From: Taxillus chinensis
Taxonomy: Eukaryota; Streptophyta; Magnoliopsida; Santalales; Loranthaceae
DNA: 64,000 nucleotides
Direction of reading: 5' to 3'
NCBI GenBank assembly: GCA_023512835.1
Contig: CM042086.1
Coordinates: 15,202,309-15,266,308 of the forward strand
Each line of letters starts with the position of its first letter. The stretch's first letter is position 1. Under the pieces are notes generated by a model. That model was given only the letters and a program-made list of their open reading frames with translations. It was not told the DNA's origin and searched no databases. Both the position numbers and the translations under genes were made by a program. Below, in pieces: positions 49,973 to 61,906 of this stretch.

Positions 49973-52259
49973 AACCAATGTATTAATTTTGGGATCTAGT
50001 AAAATTACTTTGCAATCTTGAATCATAAGAATCATGTGTTAATTTTTTATTATAGTATGATTGTCACATGCTTGCATGGTTAAATTTTCCAGGTTTATAC
50101 CGTAACTTACAGATGATCCATCATCTTTTTCATGTATCTATCTCTTCAATGTGTAGATAATATATGACATGAAAGCATTCATGCCAATAAACATCTGCAT
50201 TGTTGTAAATATATTATTAGCCTGTGAGTCTGTGGTCGTTGTTGTTATTGTTTGTTCTTGAGATTTATTATCACCCATATAAGACGGTGTAATCATTTGA
50301 GACCTTACAGAAAGACAAATGTTAAAAAAAAACATCTCAATTAGAGATCCTTTTCATTCTTGCACAATGTTTTGACGCCCCATTATATGACACTAGAATT
50401 TGAATGAGGGTTAATTTTCAAAATTCCCAACATGTTTCGGCACCTGAAATGTTGCCCAATGTGAAATGCAAAACGGACCGACGCAATTTAATTTAGAAAT
50501 GAAAACGTTTTTTTTTTCTCCCGAAAAACAAGTACGGTTGAACGTGCAATATGGCTTGTAAGCTGTTTTCATTTCCCACATTTCATTGTCCATGCACATC
50601 ATTGCCGTTAATTTAATCATCTCCAGGAAAGTTTCCTAGCGTTGTTCTTGTCATTTCAGGTTCTCCTCATACGACATGGAAAGACATGAAGGAGTTGGAA
50701 AACAGGAAAGTACTTGCCCTACTTGCATTAAATTGCCTAACTTTCATTTGAAAAATTTGCAGGGACTATCGTTTCTGTGCTTGCCATCACAACCTCCTAA
50801 GAAGCAGATATTGCCATTAAGCATTGCTCGAGGAATAACGATGAAGAAACAAAAGGAAAGACAACATAAAATGATGCAAGAGCTGATCAGCGTCTTTTAC
50901 TGCCTGTTATATTACAATTTTTAGTTTCCCTAGTCCAAAATTTCCTTCGTGCTAACAAGTGCTGAATTTTAGAGCTTACAAATTCATGGACAGTTCGGAC
51001 GGAAGCAGAGCAACAGCATGAAAGGAAGGGAAGATAAACACATGCCCGAAGATAGTGTCTTGAAGTCCAGTGAACGCTGTTTAAGAAATGGGGTACTATA
51101 TGTGAAATACATGTTCAGGAACACTCCCTCCACGAACAACGACCAGCATTACCAGCACATTCATTTAGGCAGCAGAGAAGGGAACAAAAATAAGGGCAAG
51201 GGGAAGAAGAATCTCATGGTGGATGGGTTGGCTGGCGGGAAAAGGCAGCACCAAACCATCATTTATAAATAACTGTGATTCTCATAGTGGTTGGGTTGCT
51301 GCCCAGGGTGAAGATGGATCTTATTCGATAAATCAAAGTGAGGAGGATGATATTCGTTATATATATTTTTTAATTTTTATTTTGGGGGTGTTGGAATTTA
51401 TTAGTTGGGGGATAATCAAGAAGTAATAAAAACCTAAAAGCAAAAAGCCTGTAGCAATTGCCCAGATTCATTCCTTCTTATTTCTACTACTTACTTCCGT
51501 TAGGAGAAAGGTTTTGATTAAATTCTGCATTGCACTTTTTTTTTCTTCAAATTCAATCCCTCTCAGTTTAATTTGCAAATCAGTTTGAACGAGGCATCTA
51601 ATTAATAAAATCGAATCCCATCAATTGTGATCAAAGAACTTCCAATAATATATTTTTCTATCAAAAGAAGAAAAATATTTTATTAACAGTCCACTTTCAA
51701 TACTACATTACCATAGTAGGTCTTAAGTTACGTTGAACCGTTTATCAATGAAAAGTCCAAAGAGAGTTAAAAACAAGTTGTCCCAGGGTCAGACGTAAGC
51801 CAATACACCCAGATAACCATGGGAGTAGAACTGAGTCAATCACGCAAATTTTCATCACATTCAATAAAACATAATAATCAAGTACATTGGCCCTCCATAC
51901 TATCAGAAAAAAGTAAACCAATTGAAACTACAAATCTCAGCATCAATTGGCAAAGAAACAGGACTTCCATGAGGTATAAAAGATTGAGGAAACATAGTGT
52001 ATATATATAAAGGCAAGTCCTCAAAGAGAGCCAGATCCACACCCACAGTTAACAGACCCCAAAGGCCAGCAAAACAGTAGTGAAAAAATAAAAGAACTTA
52101 ATTGGAAGATAATTTAAGTCTAAACATGCCTAAGTTACAAATTTCTAACATATTAGATACAAATCAAACTTGATTTAGATAGTAGTAGTATGTAAAAAAT
52201 GAAAATAATGAATAAATCTTAAAACAATCAGAATAGTATGCGAGATAGACCGCCTGATT
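49973..52259. other. Intergenic DNA with unassigned short frames
   Basis: Plus frames at 50676-50924, 51018-51272 and 51223-51426 have fairly normal composition but no recognisable domain; the last ends in a hydrophobic stretch (YFLIFILGVLEFISWGIIKK). They may be remnants, or belong to an unspliced transcript. Confidence 0.35.
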
Positions 52260-52436
52260 TCAAGTACTTGCTAAAAAAACATTCACTCTTTTTTTCATAA
52301 TCTCATCATTTTTGCTAGCCAGAAAATTTTCCTTTTCGTCAATCTCATCTGCCTTATTTTGGAGTTTAATCACCCTTTTCACAATTTTCTTCATCATCTT
52401 TACCAGTTTCAACTCCTTCCTCAACCATTCCTTTTT
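52260..52436 (-). other. Charged helical open frame, possible terminal exon
   Basis: The minus strand is open for 58 codons from 52436 to a stop at 52262-52260. It gives a Lys/Glu-rich, helix-prone stretch (KKEWLRKELKLVKMMKKIVK ... LQNKADEIDEKENFLASKND). An acceptor-like AAAAAAG lies at its upstream edge. It could be the last exon of the divergent minus-strand transcript that starts near 54290, but I found no linking exons and the frame may be accidental. Confidence 0.22.
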
Positions 52437-52680
52437 TCATTTAAAAAGATCTTCTATGCTAAATTATCTATCCACTAACAAATTCTACAATACATTAATC
52501 CCTAAGCATTTTAAATGAAAAGATTAGACATGTAAGTATATTTAATACAACTAAAAACATATAGCAAAAGTTTAAGATTTTATGTTATAATTACCTCAGT
52601 GTAATAGTTTGACATTCTAAGAAGGGTCAACCAAGATTTCTTTCAATAGTTGATATTATCACAGAAGCACGATGCAGAAG

Positions 52681-52949
52681 TAGAAGCGGAATTAAGAGTG
52701 ACAATTTCGATCCGCTCTGCTCTGACCTGATTTTCCCCGCCCCGACACACCATTGGCTCAGGCTCAGATCTTGTCCGATCCACCACAATCCAGTATTTTA
52801 AAACAAAATTAAGGTAAAAAATCCTACCCCAACCCGACCAGACCTGAAGTGCCCAACCTGATGGGTCGAGTTCGGGGCGTCCTATAAAATTTCAAGTTGA
52901 GTTCGGATCGGATAGTATCCGAGTCTGATCCAGCCCATTGTCATGCCTA
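52681..52949. mobile_element. hAT-like MITE related to the one at 21340
   Basis: The right end is the reverse complement of TAGGCATGACAATGGGCTGG. The left end begins TAGAAGCGG and reaches GAGTGACAATTTCGATCCG after a small insertion. The flanking octamers TGCAGAAG (52673-52680) and TGCAGAAC (52950-52957) differ at one base. The interior (CAACCCGACCAGACCTG, GGGTCGAGTTCGGGGCG) matches the style of other plant hAT MITEs. Confidence 0.65.
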
Positions 52950-52957
52950 TGCAGAAC

Positions 52958-54018
52958 TCAATGATGATGATGCCATTCTAACCACAACAGATAAAAAAAT
53001 TAAAAACCATTTACAATAATATATTAATTTTAATTGTTATGTTTGAGTGTTTTCTAGTTTTTAACACATTCACATATCACCAAATTGTGTCTAATATTTC
53101 GAATAAACCATACATGATTTAAAGATGAAGTTGTATAAAAGAATAATATAACATAATAGTCAAAGTGTAATGAAAAACTAATGTAGCAGGTGATATGCAA
53201 CAGTTGGGAATTTCCTTAGGCGTTGCATCGTACAATTAACCATTTTGAAAAAGTATTTATTGTTACAATGTTTGATTAGTGATAGAATCACAAGATCAAT
53301 ATTAAGTGAATATGTATTCATTGGAATGACAAAATAATACTATAAATATCTTGACTGAACGGGTGATAGCATGTGGTGGAAAAAGATTGTAAGACTTATA
53401 TCAAAATTTCTATCATTCAGACTTATCTCTTTGCCAAGACAAAACGAAAATAAATAATAAAAGAAAACTTCTTCTTTCCATATTCTTCCTCGCACTGCTG
53501 CCTCCATTTTTTTTCCCTGGGCTGCTAATGCTTCATTTTAGCAGGCATTCCTAACCCTTATCTATTTCTTTCTCCATCAAACTCCTGTAACCGCTCCTCT
53601 AACCCTCAGCTTTTCGTAACGGAAATATAACTGAAAACTAGCTGCCTTTAGGACATATAGTGGTAACAACGAGCATTCTATTCTTAGCCTAGTAACGGAA
53701 ATAGGAAGCTACCGTTATACTTATAAAGAGACTGTAAAATGAATTTCGGGTAAACTAGTGTAAATGAATCATATTAGGTTTGAAGATCCAAGTTAATATA
53801 GTTCACAAGTTTTACAAATCGCACATCACATTAGCTTCAAAATTGTTAAAAATATCATAATTCGTGAAACACATAAATCACATATCGCAATGGATTTGAA
53901 TGTTAAAAATAGCATAATGGGTGAAATATAGAAGTGGGTTAAGGCCTTGAGCACATGAATAAAATGCTAATTAATCGTCCGGCAAATTACACAGAAATGG
54001 AGACTGACTTACAGCAAG
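52958..54018. other. AT-rich DNA upstream of SUFB, no gene seen
   Basis: No recognisable coding sequence. It may be intronic to the leftward transcript proposed at 54013-54290. Confidence 0.4.
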
Positions 54019-54290
54019 AACAGACATGGAGGAACTAATTGCAACGTTGAATCAAGAAGTGAGCCCCAAAAACAAAAATGATGAACATTCATGAAGCGAA
54101 GCCAAGAAAAAAATTCGTTACCTCTCTGGTTCGATCTGTGGTTTCGAGGGAGAGATGATATGAAAAGAGACGAGCAGGGTCAATTTCAGGCGACGAATTG
54201 GGCGCAGCCGCGTACGGATGAGCGAGGGGAATGGATCTAGGGTTAGGGCGCCTCTCTGGCTCTCTCTCTCTCTCTCTCTCTCTCTCTGCG
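54013..54290 (-). other. Candidate divergent transcript exons (leftward)
   Basis: The minus strand from about 54290 shows a leader-like GA/CT tract and then a donor (GAGAG|GTAACG, boundary 54122). A second potential exon (54034-54013) is bounded by AATTAG and GTAAGT and contains ATGTCTGTTCTTGCT, that is M-S-V-L-A. This suggests a gene transcribed leftwards from a promoter shared with SUFB. Its remaining exons were not identified. Confidence 0.3.
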
Positions 54291-54385
54291 ACGATTAGCG
54301 ACGACGTGTGTTTCAATTCTCACGTTAATAGCGTTTGGGTACTCCTGCGTTTCGTTCATTCAGCCGTTGGATTAGGCGTTTCGAT

Positions 54386-54393
54386 GACGTGGC
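54386..54393 (+). promoter_or_regulatory. ACGT-core (ABRE/G-box-like) element in the SUFB promoter
   Basis: GACGTGGC lies 118 bp upstream of the SUFB ATG, between the two proposed divergent transcripts. ACGT-core elements bind bZIP factors in plants. Function here is untested. A TATA-like CTATTTATCC sits near 54454-54463. Confidence 0.35.
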
Positions 54394-54510
54394 ATCATCC
54401 GGACGGCTGCTCACTACCTGGCGTGTGACCGGCATATCCAAACCCCCTGCTTACTATTTATCCCTTTTCCCTGTGGCGCTCGATTCCGCAGACTGCAACC
54501 AACGGCATCC

Positions 54511-56731
54511 ATGGCGTCCCTGCTGGCCAACGGCATCTCGCGCTTCTCGTCTCTGCGCCCACCTTCGTCTCAGGCTACCCCCAAACGCGGCCCCTACGTC
54601 TCCCTCGAAACCCTCAAATCATCTCCCAAGAACACGAGGTCGATTCGAATCGCTAGGGTTCAAGCTGGTCGAGCAGGGTTGGAATTCGATTCCGAGACCA
54701 TCCAACCAGAGTCAGGTAAGCCTTCTACTTCCTCTCTCGTGTTGGATGATGACGATCCCATTCGAAAAGCGCTTAGTACCAAGTACAAGTGGGGTTTCTC
54801 GGAACAGATCGACTCGTTTTCCATCCCCAAAGGGCTTTCCGCGGAAACGATTCGATTGATTTCGGCGACAAAGAACGAACCCGATTGGATGCTTGAGTTT
54901 AGGTTGAAATCCTATGACAAGTTCCTTGGCATGAAGGAACCCAAGTGGTCGGATAATCGATACCACCCTATTGATTTCCAAAACATTTGCTATTATTCGG
55001 AGCCCAAGAAGAAGGAATCCTTGAATAGCCTGGATGAGGCCGACCCAGAGCTCCTTAGGTACTTTGATAGGCTACAGGTGCCTTTGAATGAGCGTAATCG
55101 ATTGGCTAATGTCGCGGTTGACGCTGTTCTTGATAGTGTTTCCATTGCCACCACCCATAGGAAGACTTTAGAGAAGGCCGGTGTGATATTTTGTTCCATA
55201 TCCGAGGCAATTAGGGAGTACCCGGATATGGTTAGGAAGTTTCTGGGAAAGGTAGTGCCGCCCGAGGATAATTACTATGCGGCTCTGAATTCGGCGGTTT
55301 TTAGTGATGGATCATTTTGTTATGTACCCAAGGGCACTATCTGCCCCATGCAAATCTCTACTTATTTCCGAATAAATGCTCTTGAGACCGGGCAATTTGA
55401 GAGGACCCTCATTGTCGCGGACGACAGTAGTTTTGTGGAGTATTTGGAGGGATGCACGGCCCCTTCTTATGATACCAACCAGCTTCACGCAGCTGTGGTC
55501 GAGCTTTATTGTGCAGAAGGGGCGCAGATCAAGTACTCTACTGTCCAGAATTGGTACCCTGGGGATGAAGAAGGGAAAGGAGGGATTTACAATTTCGTTA
55601 CCAAGCGAGGCCTTTGTGCTGGGAATCGTTCTAAGATTTCTTGGACTCAGGTGGAGACGGGGTCTGCAATTACATGGAAGTACCCTAGTGTGGTTTTGGA
55701 GGGTGATAATACGGTGGGTGAGTTCTATTCTGTGGCCTTAACTAATAACTACCAGCAGGCTGATACAGGTACTAAGATGATACACAAAGGAAAGAATACT
55801 CGAAGCCGGATCATTTCGAAGGGCATTTCTGCTGGGAATTCAAGGAATTGTTATAGAGGGCTGGTTCAGGTTCAGTCAAGGGCAGAGAATGCTCGGAACT
55901 CCTCACAGTGCGATTCAATGCTCATTGGTGACAAGGCTGCTGCGAACACCTATCCGTACATTCAGGTACAGTTAATGTGTGCTGGTTTTAGCATATCTTG
56001 CTTGCGTATCAGATTAACTAGACACGTTTAAAATACTATGTGCTTCATTCTTGCATGGTTTCCTCTATAGTGAGAGGCTATATGACACTGTTCTCTGTTT
56101 TGTGTCATTATTATGCCCGTTTGATATGTTAATTAAGTATTTTCTTTTTATATTCTAGATTTCAGGTATAGTTGTGTTTCAAAATGTGGCCAACATTTTA
56201 AAAACTCAGGAAATAATTCTTTGTGGGCGTGTATTCCAAAGCTCAGATGGTAGTTGTCAAAACTTAAAACTTGCCGGGAGGTTTGAGGATTTCTTGATTG
56301 GTTCATTAAAAACACTAGTCAATTTCGTTCCAGTTTTGTTTGGGTGTTACCTCACTCTCTCGATCATCCAAACCTTGTAATATTGAGCTGGTTCCTAGTC
56401 CGTGTTCTTCATTCTAATTATGTTCTTCTGGTCACTGTGTCTCTTATTGTAAAATCATAAACTATATATGTTTCTATCTTTTGTTTCTGACAATTCTTCA
56501 TTTTTGGGGCAGGTGAAAAATCCCACAGCCCGCATTGAACATGAAGCCAGCACATCAAAAATTGGTGAAGACCAATTATTCTACTTCCAGCAGAGAGGAA
56601 TTGAATTTGAGAAAGCCATGGCAGCCATGATATCAGGGTTTTGCAGGGATGTCTTTAATGAACTTCCTGATGAATTTGGTGCAGAAGTGGATCAGCTAAT
56701 GAGCTTGAAGCTTGAAGGATCAGTTGGTTAG
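54511..56731 (+). CDS. SUFB: Plastid Fe-S scaffold SufB (ABCI8)
   Basis: Two exons, 54511-55965 and 56513-56731, give 557 aa, the length of Arabidopsis SufB (ABCI8/At4g04770). Residues 1 to about 70 ([20 protein letters not shown]) form a Ser-rich, acid-poor chloroplast transit peptide. The mature part carries conserved SufB blocks: [59 protein letters not shown], the C-terminal [20 protein letters not shown] and [19 protein letters not shown]. SufB acts with SufC and SufD in the plastid stroma to assemble Fe-S clusters; the Cys of NSSQCDSM (near residue 467) is in the region used for cluster handling in the family. The single intron near the 3' end has GT-AG borders. The gene is intact and converges with DER2 downstream. 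Confidence 0.97.
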
Positions 56732-57659
56732 GCTTTGTTCTGGCAAAACATTATTGGAAGTTCGTTTATGGGAATCTGCACCCTCGTATCATAGGTTGTA
56801 AGAAAAAGTGTAATACCTATAGATGGAACCATGCCTACATAAACTGCCAGTTTTGAATTCACAGCATGTTGGGCTGGGTCTGTAATTTCACACGTGGTTA
56901 GTAATTTCATGTATGTCGTGTCAGCATGGAGGTTAAATGGAAGCTTGGCTTCCACACTCACAGAATGACTTCTAATGTGAATATGGCCTCAATTTTGTTC
57001 CTTTTCCTTTTCATACTTCCGGCTTTGTTTTTTTGTATGACCTTGAAGTTTTTTGTATAAGCAAATGCATTCAAATTTGTCTAAATTGGTAAGACCCGGG
57101 GCAGCTTTATATTAGGAAGCTTGGAGTATAAATGACAAAATTGAAGTCCCTAATTGATATCTAAATTATCGAGTCAGGTCCCGGTTCTCAGGTGAAATGT
57201 TGGATTAGATTGGTACCAGTTACAAATAATAATAATAATAATAATATCAGTATTTCTGTACAAATCACCTATATAACCTACAAAAGAATGGTGACCTTTC
57301 CGTAGTAATAGTCAGTATATCAGAATGAGAAAAACTAGTAAAGCGTGTTGTTCTTGCCTTGAAATTGAAATAAATAAAAAGGCCATGGGCGTACTGCTTA
57401 CAAATCACTGTAAAATTTAACACCTTCCAGTTAAGCTTCTAGAATAAAAATAAAAATTCATCTGCAAGCATATCCACAATGCTTTAAGTAGTAACGACTC
57501 GGTGAACCTAGTCAACCAGACAAGGAATGAAGATATCTAACAGGATGACCACAGCCCATCGGCTCGCTCCAAGTACATTTCCCTGAGAAATTGGCCAATG
57601 ATTGTGTTGGCCCTCTTCCGAGGGCAGATCAATGCAAGGGCTTGCAACCCGAGGCCTGA
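56732..57659. other. Convergent 3' flanks of SUFB and DER2
   Basis: About 0.9 kb separates the two stop codons, so the 3' UTRs face each other. An AAT/ATA triplet run lies at about 57226-57245. No gene was seen. Confidence 0.6.
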
Positions 57660-60642
57660 TTAGTCTTGGTGAACATCCTCTGCAGGCGGCGGGGCGAATC
57701 TCACATCAGCAGGCCGTGCCACCACAACATCCTCGTCTGCAAACAGTGCCTTGATAAATGAGGGTGTTTTTAGGGGCCTGCGGCCTGTCATTCGTGGATA
57801 CACGTCTTCAAGGAAATAGTAGGCATGCCCAGCTATCATTCCCTGAAACACAGGTACCTTTTAGTATTAGACTAGAAAATAATATTATACCATCAGAGGG
57901 ATTGTAGCTCGCGGTGATTTATGATCTAAATCCCTAATATGAGGCTTAATTAATAAATTTGAATTCTTAGAATGGAAGACGCACCAATAGGTCCACCCAA
58001 GCACTAGCACCGACAAGAACTGAAAACCCCAAAAGAACCTGCATATTGGGATGAAAATCTAGAATCTTGTTATATACTGGCATTGCGTGACAAAACATAT
58101 TAATGATATTAGAGATGGAAGTAAAAACCTAATGCCAGCCATCAGTTGCTAAAAAAAACCCATCAATTTCAATTTCAAAATTGGAATATTGTATTAATGG
58201 CGCAAGAAAAGGTAATCAAAAAGTAAAATAGACAACAGGTGCTTCACTGATTCGGGAATAACATCTTTCCATATATATTCCTGCTCATATCAAAAGATGC
58301 AATAAACACTACTATAGGTAGGTTTGTCAATACTTAACGCACATAAGTACATCCAATGCTACTGCTAAAGGTCAAACTCCAGCACACATTCTTCCATCAC
58401 CAGCTATAATGAAGATATAAATGCATATAGGATAACAAAAATAAAATAACAAGCCCTCAATGGCGTTAACCAATCATGAAAGGAATTATCTTAGAATGAC
58501 TGAATAATTAAGTTTTTTTTTTAAAATGTATAGGAAACATGGGTTATCACTTCCAATAAAGTATCTTGTTTAAAAGATATATAAGTAGTGCATTGAAGCA
58601 CACTCACCCACGGCAAGTAGGCAGCGGTAAAAGTAAAGAGGCCCAAGAAACTCATATGAATGAATGGATTTTGCTTGCTCCAGACATAAACCTACAGAAA
58701 AGTAGAGAGTAAAGCTTGGAAACACCAATATGTGATAAATGCCGAACATAACTTGCACGGAAACAGAAACACTGACCAACATGAATGTCAATGAGTTGCT
58801 GAGGAATATAACTTTTGCAAATGTTTCTGATACATATGGTATCATTCCGCCAATCAGAACAATCCCAGTTAACGTGGTGGCACCAAGCAACAGCATATAA
58901 AAGAAATCTGCAGTCCGTCCCCTGAAGGAGTTCTCTTCAAGAAGTTTGCAGTACCGAGCAAGAAAGAACATGTGGAAAAGAAAGTCCATATCTAGCAATA
59001 CCAAGAGCGAAAGGTATCATTCAGTTGTACCAACCATCAAAATAACCAGATGTCCCAGTCCAACGCATGAAGAGAAAAGGAGAGAGAAAGAGAGTTTATT
59101 CAATCCTTGATAGCTTTATTTATAAGCTGTGGAACCAAAATGTTCGTTTTCAAATTATTCCTAAAATTTAGAAGAATTTGTGTTCAGTAGTTTGTCAAGC
59201 TCAAGCAATGCCAATTCATGTACTGGATGCAAAATGGTCTTTTGGTGTTCATGATTTAGTTGGAAAAAGCTCAACCAAAAGAGAAAATTGGATAAGCATG
59301 AATTTTTCCAGGTGCCAAGAGGAATGATAAGTAAATGTTCAAACAGAATACAAGATAAATGTTATAATAATGAGTTTGATTTTCCAAACAGAGCCCAATA
59401 AAAAGATAAGGCAAATGGATGAAGGTGGACGAGTATTGGAATTAAAAAAGAAAAAAAAATACATTTGAAAGAAGCAAAAGATAACAGCACAGATACTTGG
59501 CTAAAATGTTTGTCAACTTCGGCAATAAGGATGGTTAGTTTGGATCAAAGTTGGCCATCACTATGAAAAAACACACTTAAATTGTAATTGATACCGTGAA
59601 CAATAGTCATGGAAAATGAGTTTATAGGAAACATTTCCCACAACATGGAATCAATGTAGCTCACCACAAGTTGGATTGGACTTAGTTGATTCATAAATCT
59701 GCACAGTTTTAAAATTCAGAAGTTTCCTAGAAAGAGAAGGCAGTCAATGCACATCAAACTATAGTGTAAAAGCAATCCCATAGGGGATGCAATCACAAAC
59801 TGTCAAATACAGGGAGCTTGAGGCGAGTACTTTTTATGTCAATTCGACTAAAGTATGAATTCCTTCTTTATGATACTTCTCAGGGTGTCCGTTTGTAAGC
59901 ATTTACCGTAAGATATGCATAGGCAACAAAAAATTCTACTAAGCGCTGTTATTTCTACACTTTTTTAATGTTATGTTTTTATGGAAAATTTTCTCGGCAG
60001 ACGTTTATAACAAAAGTACTGGTAACAACGGTCGTTTCAGACACAAACTATGATAAAAGGTTGAAATGTGTGTGTGTGTGTGTGTGTTCTGATTAGTATG
60101 AGACAAGATAACTTGAAAAACTTCTATAAGCTCAAAAGATGTACCCATTTTCCTGAAGTAGAGAAAATTGGTGATGAGGCGCCAGAACTGGTATTGCTTT
60201 ACTACGAGTCTAGGGTTCAAATAAAGGTGATAAGGTGAAATTACCTGCAAAATATTTTCAAATGAATCATTTCAAAAAAAAAAAAACAGGTTTACCCGAC
60301 TCACTTCAAATTAAAAAAAAAAAATGACCGATCTAAGTATCAGAAGCTAGTAAGCTGTAAAACTGAAGAAGGGTCGTTCGGAATCTACATATGCTAAGCA
60401 AACCAATTCTCGGATGTTGAAGAGCAACCCGATTCTCAGATATTGAAGAGGAACCCAATTTTCAAATATTGAAAAGCAACCAAATTCTCAGATATCAGAA
60501 GAGCAAAAGAGCGAGAGACGGAGAGAGGGAGGGGCATACATACATCGAGGGAACAAGCGACGGTGGTGACGATGGCGGCAGTGATATAGGAGCGAGTGAT
60601 GATGGGCATCTGCTTGTACCATTCCTCAACAGCTTGAGCCAT
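57660..60642 (-). CDS. DER2: Derlin-2 (ER membrane rhomboid-like protein)
   Basis: Six minus-strand exons: 60642-60544, 60244-60145, 58991-58777, 58691-58608, 58038-57985 and 57842-57660. All have GT-AG borders and matching phases. They give 244 aa, as for Arabidopsis Derlin-2. The protein starts MAQAVEEWYKQMPIITRSY. It contains QYQFWRLITNFLYFRK (the WR motif of derlins), FFLARYCKLLEENSFRG, WSKQNPFIHMSFLGLF and GHAYYFLEDVYPRMTGRRPL (the GxxxG-like/GHxYYFLED region), and ends APPPAEDVHQD. Several hydrophobic segments agree with a multi-pass ER membrane protein lacking rhomboid catalytic residues. Derlins work in ER-associated degradation with CDC48. Exons 4 and 5 are short (28 and 18 codons) and easy to miss. 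No lesion was seen. Confidence 0.96.
60069..60087. repeat. (GT)n microsatellite in DER2 intron 2
   Basis: A short GT run lies in the intron between exons 2 and 3. A (CG)n run, CGCGCGCGCGCGCG, also lies at about 60773-60785 in the DER2 upstream region. Confidence 0.9.
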
Positions 60643-60845
60643 TATTGTTGTTAATGTACAGAAAAGAGTCCAGTGCAACCCCAAAGCGAAACCCTAGACA
60701 GCTTTCTGAACGAAACCGCTGCTACTGTTTGCCGTTCAGAGAGAAATCGAAAAAGTACCTTGCTCCACTCACGCGCGCGCGCGCGCTCACGCTCACCGTG
60801 GCCCGTAAGCCGTAAATGAGTGAGCTGATTTCGGCATTCAATCAA

Positions 60846-61906
60846 AATTAGATGGTGTCTTGGGTTTTAATAAAATATGTAATAAAAATATATATTTTGA
60901 GTTCAAGTTAAAATATATTTGTTCCATGTAATTATATTATTTAGTTAAAAATTAAAAAAAGTCTAAAACATCATGAATTTCTATAATGTCGAGTTCAAGT
61001 TAAACTTATTCACTTATCAAATAAGTTATTGATTAAATCACTTATTTAAAGACATATAATTATAAATAAGTCAAGTTGAACCGATATAATAACGAGTCGA
61101 GTTGAGCTTGTATGGTAACTAAATCAAACCTAAAAAGTGTCGATTGATGGAGCAATTGAGCAAACTATCAGGTATGTCTGCTCATTTATAAGCCTAACCG
61201 TAAGAGATGATTCATGTATCACCGGTTACAAAAGCACGAGCATTGATAGTTATTCGTGTAATAAGAGAGGTGACTACATTGCAAGCGCAAAACCATATCG
61301 ATTTTCATGGTATTTTAATCAAAACCATATTAATTTAATTAAAATACAAATAGTCTGGAGAATTACATTTATAAATTTAATTTGGATCACATGAATTATG
61401 ATATAAGCAGGTAGTTCAGTAGTTTTTATTGTAGTGGGTAATTTTTTCACATTGTAGTTTTTATTATGTGGTCGGCACCTGCGACATAGCTTCTCAACCG
61501 CTGAACTGCCATCTAATGTTTCCTCATCAAACCCTTTTCAACTGTGAAGGCAGTTTAGAATCATCATGCAGAAATCAGTTTGCATCTCAAGTGGAAATAC
61601 CGAGCCTTCCTAAAAAATAAATCTCATATTCCACCACTCGAACTGGTTCAATGCAGCACCAAATGGTGATCGTGATATGCCTTTCTTGGGCACATTCAAA
61701 AAGAGACAAAAAAAAATGTAATCTACTGGGACATCAAGTTATAGTATTCGGAAATTAGGGATCAAATTGTCTTCTATGATTTTTTTATTTTTTATTTTGC
61801 AGTGTCAAGGGTGCGTATTTACGTATTCAAAAGAAAATCATACTAAAATGTGGTGCAAATTTGGGAGGCATACCGTGTCTTGAACGGTCAGCTGAGACAG
61901 AGTCCA
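60846..61906. other. Intergenic DNA between DER2 and the PPR gene
   Basis: AT-rich. Phrases such as GTCGAGTTCAAGTTAAACTT and ACGAGTCGAGTTGAGCTTG at 60990-61125 resemble degraded hAT-MITE interiors, but no termini were found. The rightmost few hundred bases are probably the 3' UTR of the PPR gene. Confidence 0.45.

Noticed and set aside
54335..54859. 174-aa plus frame overlapping SUFB
   Set aside because: It is a shifted-frame shadow of the SUFB transit peptide and mature N-terminus.
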